Shown here: positions 9,560 to 17,400 of the stretch, in pieces
Position numbering within the stretch: the stretch's first letter is position 1
How the letters are laid out: every line of letters begins with the position of its first letter
NCBI GenBank assembly: GCA_001730085.1
Contig: MDLB01000077.1
Span: 1-18,928, forward strand
Source: PVC group bacterium (ex Bugula neritina AB1)
GTDB lineage: Bacteria; GCA-001730085
Direction of reading: 5' to 3'
Length of the DNA: 18,928 nucleotides
Position numbers and translations under genes: made by a program
The notes under the pieces: generated by a model
What the model was told of the DNA's origin: nothing
Seen by the model: the letters and a program-made list of their open reading frames with translations, nothing else
Database searches by the model: none

Positions 9560-9574
9560 TCTTTCTGGGTTTAA
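8120..9574 (+). CDS. Head-only paralogue of the giant adhesin (BapA-prefix-like plus Ig-like)
   Basis: This is a complete 484-residue ORF with a good RBS. Residues 1-120 include an acidic G-D-D-I-x-L-L-W strand and a Q-L-N-S-F-F element (69-88), resembling the prefix domain of BapA/LapF-type type I-secreted adhesins. Residues 184-201 are a short hydrophobic patch. Residues 218-320 resemble a beta-sandwich common in such proteins, with Y-x-D-E-A-T-G (281-287) and N-V-N-P-L-T (311-316). Residues 330-440 look helical, including D-Y-G-K-V-L-A-A-I-S (401-410). No Sec signal peptide is visible. It matches residues 1-480 of the downstream giant protein without gaps (377 of 480 identical by hand), then ends at once in S-F-W-V, with none of the A/C/B modules. 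It may be a functional short secreted head or a truncated paralogue: compared with the other gene it has one extra base just after the last shared codon. The family name is moderately sure. Confidence 0.9.
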   Translation: MKEGDFQSSFLKNKVYLLVVSSSGKTRKIPLAKGLEIETNPDEKYHLLSEEGKIKSDLLGDAFAILREGDDIRLLWENNFFVQLNSFFSKNQGVSFVLPNDESQYCLSSEDESTGVYLIDGYSVLYAYGQKYSVLNLLDVGDWYLSYFHIKMDDDTGLVDFFADPWDDFSTLDAKDSFAYQAASFSLKTAFLGASTSLLFKGRDHTINEAPDAMKKVHGSILLGPPVETHDMILNVYTGDGSLLAKNILIDEKGHFYFELEMPFQGLVVYEVVGQSENPDYLDEATGAFLDLSCDIRAVSYIGKEEIYNVNVNPLTDILFRKMNIEKNDEEGEGYTQYCEKNIDNLFQNHDENQCIQEQLQKTSEEISEAMGLEGLDIISSLVIPTVRLEEDKEVEVIPNDYGKVLAAISAYEKKTDKTTEEVLETLAENLNEGKLSSGIYSEMQESSSEFLEIDLTESSLFETDISVYESSLPETLIYDSFWV

Positions 9575-10031
9575 GTCTTCGGAGATGCCTGTTTATTTTT
9601 TTTTAATCTTTTTTATTAAAGAGATTGTTGTTTGCGGCGGAATCCGTAGGTTGTTGAGAGACAGGCTTTTCCTGGAACGATTAAAACTTCTAAATAAAGA
9701 CTTTCTATTTTAAAAATTTAAATTTTTGAGATTATGTAAAAGGTCGCCATACGCTTTAATTAAAGAAACTTCGTGCTAGTTTTTTGCCTTGTAAAATGTT
9801 ATCTAATTCTTATAGATGAGATCACTTTATTCAGAGCTTTTTAAAAGCTTTCTAAGAAAATATGAGAGGGTTTTTTATAGAATCAAATTGTTTAAGAAGA
9901 ATAAATGGTTTAAAATATCTCTAAAAAGGGAGTGAGGGCTCTTTAAAAAATTTCAAAATAGAAGATCTAAAAGGTTTTCGTCAATATAAAAATAGAATCA
10001 ATATGTTATCACAGTGGGGAGTGTCATATTA
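9575..10031 (+). other. Intergenic region, 457 bp, between head-only gene and giant adhesin 2
   Basis: I see no ORF or RNA gene here. The contents, from left to right: a T-rich stretch with T9 at 9596-9604 but no stable hairpin before it; a segment at about 9660-9690 resembling the 3' arm and flank of the hairpin at 7900-7925; a perfect 16-bp A/T palindrome at 9712-9727; a weak promoter-like pair TTGTAA (9790-9795) and TATAGA (9812-9817) with a 16-base gap; a perfect 14-bp palindrome AGCTTTTAAAAGCT at 9836-9849; and from about 9838 a leader paralogous to that of the head-only gene. Compared with the first leader it carries roughly 150 extra bases (about 9690-9837). Confidence 0.6.
9980..10031 (+). 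promoter_or_regulatory. Conserved leader block with -10-like box and Shine-Dalgarno, giant adhesin 2
   Basis: This is the counterpart of 8068-8119. TATAAA at 9985-9990 is a possible -10 box. GGGGAG at 10016-10021 is the Shine-Dalgarno, again 10 bases before the ATG at 10032. The spacing and the tcatattaatg start context are the same as in the paralogue. A GTG at 10014 is in frame but overlaps the ribosome binding site, so ATG 10032 is preferred. No clear -35 is seen. Confidence 0.45.
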
Positions 10032-11471
10032 ATGAAGAAAGGTAATTTTCAAGCTAGTTTTTTAAAAAATAAAATATACTTATTCGTGGTAAGTGCCTCT
10101 GGAAAAACTAGAAAAATTTCTCTTGAAAAAGGTTTAGAAGTAGAGACTAAGCCAGGTGAGAAGTATCAAATACTTTCTAAAGAGGGAAAAAACAAAAGTG
10201 CTTTTCTAGAAGATGCTTTTGCTATTTTACGAGAAGGGGAGGATATCCGCCTTCTTTGGAAAAATAACTTTTTTATTCAACTAAATTCTTTTTTCGCGAA
10301 AAACCAAACCTGTTCTTTGCTGCTCCCTGGCTATGAATCTCAATACTGCTTGTCTAGTGAAGATGAATCTACGGGAATCTATCTTATAGATGGATATTCT
10401 GTTCTTTATGCTTATGGGCAACAGGACAGTGTATTAGACTTGCTCGATGTGGGAGAGTGGTATCTCTCTTATTTTCACATGAAAATGGATGACGAAAGTG
10501 GTTTGGTCAATTTTTTTACAGATCCTTGGGATGACTTTTCTAGTTTAGATGCGAAAGACAGCTTAGCTTATCAGGCAGCCAGCTTTTCTTTAAAAACAGC
10601 ATTTTTGGGTGCTTCGAGTTCTTTGCTTCTTAAAGGAAGAGAGCATACTGTTGATGAAGCTCCAGATGCAATGAAAAAAGTTTATGGGTCTATCCTTTTG
10701 GGGCCACCGGTTAAGACTCATGGTATGACTCTGAATGTTTATACTGGGAATGGAGAGCTATTAGCTAAAAATATTCCTATTGATGAAAAGGGTAATTTTT
10801 ATTTTGAATTGGACCTAGATTTTCAAGGTCTTGTTGTTTATGAAGTTGTCGATCAATCTGAAAATCCAGACTACCTAGATGAGGCAACGGGAGAGGTTGT
10901 AGATTTATCTTGTGATATTCGAGCTGTTAATTATATAGGGGACGAAGACGTTTATAATGTTAATGTTAACCCTTTGACAGAGATATTATTTAGGAAAATG
11001 AATCTTGAAAACAGTGATCCGGATGAGGCAGGGTACTCTCAATATTGCGAAAAAAGTATCGATGATTTTTTTCAAAATCATGATGAAAATGAGTGTGTTC
11101 AAGAAAGACTTCAGAGAGCGAGTGAAGAAGTCTCAGAAGCGATGGGTCTTGAGGGGCTTAATATTGTTTCGAGTCCAGTCATTCCAACGGTCACATTAAA
11201 AGAAAATAAAGAAGTAGAGAAGGTTCCGAATGACTATGGAAAAGTTTTAGCAGCTATTTCTGCTTATGAGAAAAAAACGGCTAAGAGCACCGAAGAGGTT
11301 TTGGAAACGCTAGCACAAAACCTTAATGAAGGAAAGCTGTCTAGTGATGTTTATTCGGAAATACAAGAGAGTTCGTCTGAGTTTTTAGATATAGACTTGC
11401 CTGAACCGAGTCTTTTTGAGACAGCGATCTCTATTTATGAAAGTTCTTTGCCAGGGACTTTGTTGTATGAC
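9980..11471 (+). repeat. Direct duplication copy 2 (leader block plus 480 codons)
   Basis: This is the partner of 8068-9559. Here the head continues in frame (Y-D-F-S-S-F-V) into the B-like and A-C-B-B modules, whereas copy 1 stops four codons later. Four cysteines (residues 106, 294, 339, 355) are kept in both copies. Confidence 0.85.
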
Positions 11472-14400
11472 TTTTCTAGCTTTGTTTCTCGGGATGATTC
11501 CTTTTATAGGTTAGAAGAAGTTGATGAGTCCTTATTTAGTATTACCCAAGATGGACATCTTTTGCAAGAAGGAGTCCTCGATGATGCAATTGCTGAAAAG
11601 TATAGCTTTGTTCTTCTTATTGAAGATGGGGATGTTGAGAAAAAAATTTTTGTCACGGTTGATGTTGAGAGTTTAAACCTTATTGATTTAGACAGAGAGG
11701 AAGAGGGAGAGCAACTTTTTCACTTAAAAACTGTCAATAGTATCGATGAACTCAAGCAAGGTGCACTTTTGGGTGTCAATATAGACCCCTCTGTCGTAAG
11801 CAAAGTCAAAACTATAAAAATCTCATTGTCAGGAGAAGGGTTGGATCTTCAAAACGATAAACTTGTTTTGGAGGAGGATCTTTCTTTATTCGAAAGTAGC
11901 AATAAAGAGTGGGTTGACCTTTTTTCCGTGAAAAATATTGATTATGCGTATGATGTTGATCTTCAAACGTTGATTTTAAGTAAGCACAGCTTTGACTCTT
12001 TCGAGCCTGCAGAAGTTAAATTGATTTTGGATTCGTTAAGATTAAAAAATGAATCAGAGATTCCTGTAGAAGGGAAAAGAGTTGCTAATATCACTTATAT
12101 GGACTTTGATGAAAAAGAGAGTTTTACAGGAGTGGTAGAGGTTAATGTTGAGGGTGTGACGTTGAAGATGATAGATGTCGTAGATGATATGGAGAAAGAG
12201 GAGTCTTCTTCTAGCTACACATACACCGTTACATTTAATAATTCTTTGCAGGGAGATCTTTTTCCAGATGATGTCAAGTTTATAGATGATGAAGGAGGCG
12301 TTTTAAATCATTGGAGAGTTGATCCTCCGTTGTCTAATGATAAACGAACATGGACAATAAAGGTTTTTCCTCCTGTCGCAGAAAATGCTTTGGATACTGT
12401 GCCTGTGCGCTTAAAAATTGATAAGCATTCTATTCAAGATATTTATGGAAATGCTAATGAAGTTGACTTTGTTCAAGAGGTTTCATCTCAAATTATTGAT
12501 ACGACTCCGGTTATGTTCTTGAATCAAGAGAGCGAGGTTTTTGTTCTTGAAAATAGCTCTAAGGTGGAGAGCTTTTATGATTTTTATGCGACAGAAGATA
12601 GAGTTTCTGGAGAAGATGAAAGAATAAAATATAGTGTAACCGGAAATGATAGCCGAGCTTTCTTGATTGATGAGGAAGATGGGACTCTCTTTTTTTTAGA
12701 AGATCCGGACTATGAGAAACAAAAGGCTTATAGTTTTGATATTCTTGCTCAAGATGATAGAGGGGATTCCGCTTTTTACCCTTTTAGTGTTTTTGTTCAA
12801 AACATTGATGACACAGCTCCTGCTTTCTCAATAGGAGACAAGGGGCCTTTCTCTGTTTTAGAAACAGTTGAGCCTATGAGCTTTATTCATGATTTTGAAG
12901 CTTCCGATAATTATCAAACTGAAGATCAAAATATTGACTATTTTCTTTTAGGTCAAGAGAGGGGAATGTTTCAAATTGATTCCGAAAGTGGGGTTCTAAA
13001 AATACAAGACTCTCCTAAGTATTATCCGGGAATAGATACGTACGACCTTGCTGTGCTAGCTATTGATGATGAAGGGGCATCGAGCAGTCAACCTTTTTCA
13101 GTTGAAGTGAATAGGATAGAAAGGGTTGATTTGGATAGATCAACTGCGACTGTTGATGTTTATGAAAAACATTTGATTTCTCGTGAAGTTTTTCAATCGG
13201 GACATTTAATAGCTGAAAGAGTCGCAAAGCCTCAAAGTGTTGAAGATTTTATCGGTTTTACGGTTACGATAAGTGGAGACGGTGTTGACTTTGATCATGA
13301 CAAGTTGATTCTAGATCAGTCTTTGTCCTTAAAGCAAGATTTTATATTGAGTGATGTAGATGTTTTAGGGATCGATGATTTGAAATTCACATATGAGATT
13401 GACGGCAGTCAGGGTTCTTTGTTTGTTTCGAAGATGGATGAGTCTTTTTTTTCCAAGCAAGATATTCAGACAGTGTTAAAAGGTTTGCTTTTAAAAAATG
13501 ACGAAGTATTGCCTTTGAATGGAGAAAGAAGAGTTGATATTTCGTATGTTAATCTCAATCATGATAAAGGATATGAATCTTCTGTTGTTGTTGATGTTAG
13601 AGCTACTCCTTTAACCGTTCTTGAGGTTAGAGATGATACAGATGAAAGTGTTTCCTCTGGGACGGTGACCTACACTATTACATTTAGTTTTCCGATAGTT
13701 TCGCAACTTAACATAGATGATATTGACTTTATTGATGATTCCGGACTTCTAATAGATAAAAGTGCTTGGAAGTTAGACATGTTGGGTTCCGAAGATGATG
13801 GGAAGACATGGCTTTTGAGTGTTCTTGCTCCAGAAGGCTTAGATACGCAAAAAATCCGCTTAAAAATAAATGAGGGGATTCTTGTTGATGAATATGGCAA
13901 TGAGAACGAAGGATTTTTGCAAAATGTTTCGAGCCAAACGTTTGATAGGACTGCTCCGTTTTTCGAAGGGGGGGGGGTAGTTGAAGTTTCTCTTATGGAG
14001 AGGAATGCGACCCCTTTTGATATATATGATGCTCAAGCGAAGGATGATAGTTTTTCTACTTTTGATTCGGGAATCACATATTCTTTGCAAAGCAATGAAG
14101 AAGAGATTTTTCAACTTACTTCAAATGACACCGGAGAAGTTCAATTTAATGTCGAAAGTGACTATGAGCAAAGACGTTTGTATGAGGTAACGATTCTTGC
14201 TAGAGATGAGCAAGGTCTCGAAACATCACAAGTTTTGAAGGTTCTTATAGAAGATGAAGAGGAGTTTCCTGTTTTTGCAGCTTTAGATGCAGAAACATGG
14301 GAAGTCACAGAGAATGTGGTTCCAAAGATCCCTATTCATGATTTTAATGCACAGCATGAAGGGAGAGGAGAAGATGTTGAAGTTTCTTACTTTTTAAAGG

Positions 14401-17400
14401 GCGGTGGAAATGGAGATAGTTCTTCTTTTGAAATAGAAGAAGATACAGGAGAATTATTTCTAATAGCAAGGCCAGACTACGAGAATCAAAGTTTTTACGA
14501 GCTTATTGTTCAGGCACAAGACCCTGATGGGCAAGTTAGCGAGCAAGAAGTTAGGGTTGATATTAGAGACTTGGATGAAGTTGACCTTGATTCGCGAGTC
14601 CCAGGTGATCAAATGCGTTATTCATCTGTTGCGAATGATAGTTCGTTGAAAAATGGACACTTTTTTCTGTCTTTTTTAGAAGAGCCTAGTGTTAATAGAG
14701 TTCAGAAAATTAATATCTTTTTAGAGGGAGAGTCTTTGGATCTTTTCAATGATTCTGTGGGTTTTAATGTCAATATGACTGATGATTTAAACCTTGTGGT
14801 CGCTCACTTTTTTAAAATACCTTTATATCACAATAGTAAAAGCGATGGAGTGACAATCGGTCAGGTTGATAACGTGAGGTATCGCTACAATGTCGATAAT
14901 CATCATTTGGAGCTTTTTAAAAGTGATAAGGAGCTTTTTAGTGGATTAGAAGTGAAGGAAATTTTAACAGCTTTTCAGTTGAAAAACACTTCCGAGGAGC
15001 CGGTTTCGGGAGAGAGAGTTATCCGGTTGAACTATGTTGATGAATATGCCTTTGAAGGTGAGTTTTCAACAGTAAGTGTTACGGTTCAAGCAATACCTAT
15101 TGCTTTGGATGGGATTTATGATATAGAGACGGAAGAGGTTGTATCAACTTATTCAGACTATCGGATCGTTTTTCGATTGCCAGTTGAAGGTTTGTCTAGC
15201 GAAGACATAGAGCTTGTTGATGATATAGGGAATGAAGTTGATAAAACATACTGGACCATTGAAGAGCCTCTTTCGGACGATGGAGGTATTACTTGGAAAC
15301 TGAGGGTTACTCCTCCGCATGGTGCGGAGTCTATTGATACGACATTTGTAAGATTAAAAATTGTTTCGGGAGCAGTGAAAGATGTTCATGGGAACTGGAA
15401 CAATGAGATGATTCAAGAGTATTCAACACAAGCGTTTGATACCTCTCTTCCTATCTTTGAAGGGGGAAATGGACGAACAGTACAGGTTTTAGAAAATCTT
15501 CCTGAGGATCAAATTGTTTATGATGTGGAAGGAAAAGATGATCACTCTTCGGTAAGAGATAAAGATTTGACATATAGGATTGAAGGGGTAGATGCAGGTG
15601 ATTTTAATTTAGATGCACAAACAGGAGAGCTTCGCTTAAAAGTTAGTGCAGATCACGAACAAAAGACAAGTTATAGTGTGACAGTATGGGCTACCGACTT
15701 AGAAGGGTTGACCAGCTCTCAAGATATAAATATTGAAGTTGTGAATCAAAACGAACCTCCGCTTTTTGAAACAGTTGTGAATCAAGAAATCACGGTTAGA
15801 GAGAACTTTTTAACCCAAGATACGGTGAAAGACTTCGATACAAAGGATGAAAGCAAGGCAGAGGATGAAGGAGTTGAGTATTTCATCAAAGAGAAAGATC
15901 TCCCTTTTGATATAGATAGTGAAGGGGTATTAAAGTTCACACAGAGACCTGATTATGAAGGTGCAAGTCAGAGCTATCAGGTGACGATAGTAGCGAGAGA
16001 CGCTAGTGGTCTAACAAGTGAGCAGACGTGGACAGTAAACGTATCGAACTTAGATGAAGTTGATTTAGATGAGACAACGGCAAGTGATACAGATAAGTAC
16101 GACGAGATTTTAATCAACAGAGAAGCGATCCATGCGGGAGAAGTTTTCCTAGCGAGTGTCTCAGCTCCGCAGGGAGAGGGGATAGAAAAGATTAGGCTCC
16201 ATTTCTCAGGAGATAGTTTTGACAAAAATAATGATAAGTTGGTCTTGAATAAAGATCTTAGTTTTAGTGCGGATAAAAGTGATGCAGGAGTAACGATCGG
16301 TACAGTATCTGGGTTAAGTTATGAATATAGTGAGCAGCAGGGGATTCTTATTCTGTCGCAAGAAGATGGAGGAGAATGGGATAAGGCGAATGTTCAAACA
16401 GTCTTAAAGTCATTGCAGTTAAAAAACACGGAAGACTTGCCTCAAAATGGAACAAGAGAAGTTGAGGTGAGTTATGTCTATGCGGGTGATCACGAGGGAG
16501 AAAGATCACAGGTGAGTATAGATGTGCAGGCGACACCGTTACAGATCGATAGCGTGAGAGATTTCACAGATGAAAGTGAAAGCTCAGCCCCAGTCGAATA
16601 TGAAATCGTCTTTAGTCACGCGATAGCAGAAGATTTAGAGGTGGCAGATATAGAGTTTGTGGATGCACTAGGAGCCACGATAGATGTTTCGCAGTGGACA
16701 ATGGAAGAGTTGAGAAGTGAAGACGATGGGAAGACATGGAGAGTGAAAGTTTGTCCTCCCGAGAGTTTTGAGACGACAGATGTGAAGTTAAAAATAGCTC
16801 AAGGAAGAGTTTCGGATGTTTATGCGAATGAAAATGAAGAATTTACGCAATCGGTCTCAACACAAACGTTTGATAGGACAGCTCCTGTTTTTGGAGAAGG
16901 GAGTGATTTAGAAATAAGGCTTGCCGAAAATAATACCGCTTTTGTTGAAATACATGACGTAGAGGCGAAAGATGATCAAAGTAAAGCCTCGGATGAGGGA
17001 ATAACGTACCGTTTAGAAGGAGAAGAAGCGGAAAACTTTACGCTTGTTTCTGAAGATACAGGAAAAATCCAATTCAACCCGGAGAGTAATTACGAGTCAA
17101 AAGATACCTATGAAGTTAGTGTATTCGCTCGAGATGAACAAGGGTTGGAGTCAGAGCAAAAGATAACGTTGAAGATAGAAGATGTGGAAGAAGCTCCTGT
17201 TTTTGATCCGACAATGACAAGAGATGCGGATGGGAAATATGCCTTTGAGGTGGTTGAAAACACGAACAGAGACTTGACAGGACTGGAGATCTTTGATTTT
17301 AAGGCGCAACATGAGGATCGAGGAGAAGATGTCGAAGTTACTTACTCTTTAAGGGACGATATCAATAATCACCACAGCCAATTCGAAATAACGAGTGACA

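Noticed and set aside
9575-9604. Rho-independent terminator after the head-only gene
   Set aside because: A T9 run exists at 9596-9604, but the only preceding hairpin (tcttcggaga) has a three-base stem, too weak to support a call.
13968-13977. Frameshift making adhesin 2 a pseudogene at the poly-G tract
   Set aside because: With ten G's as given, the frame continues through a normal B module (E-G-G-G-V-V) and stays open to the window end.
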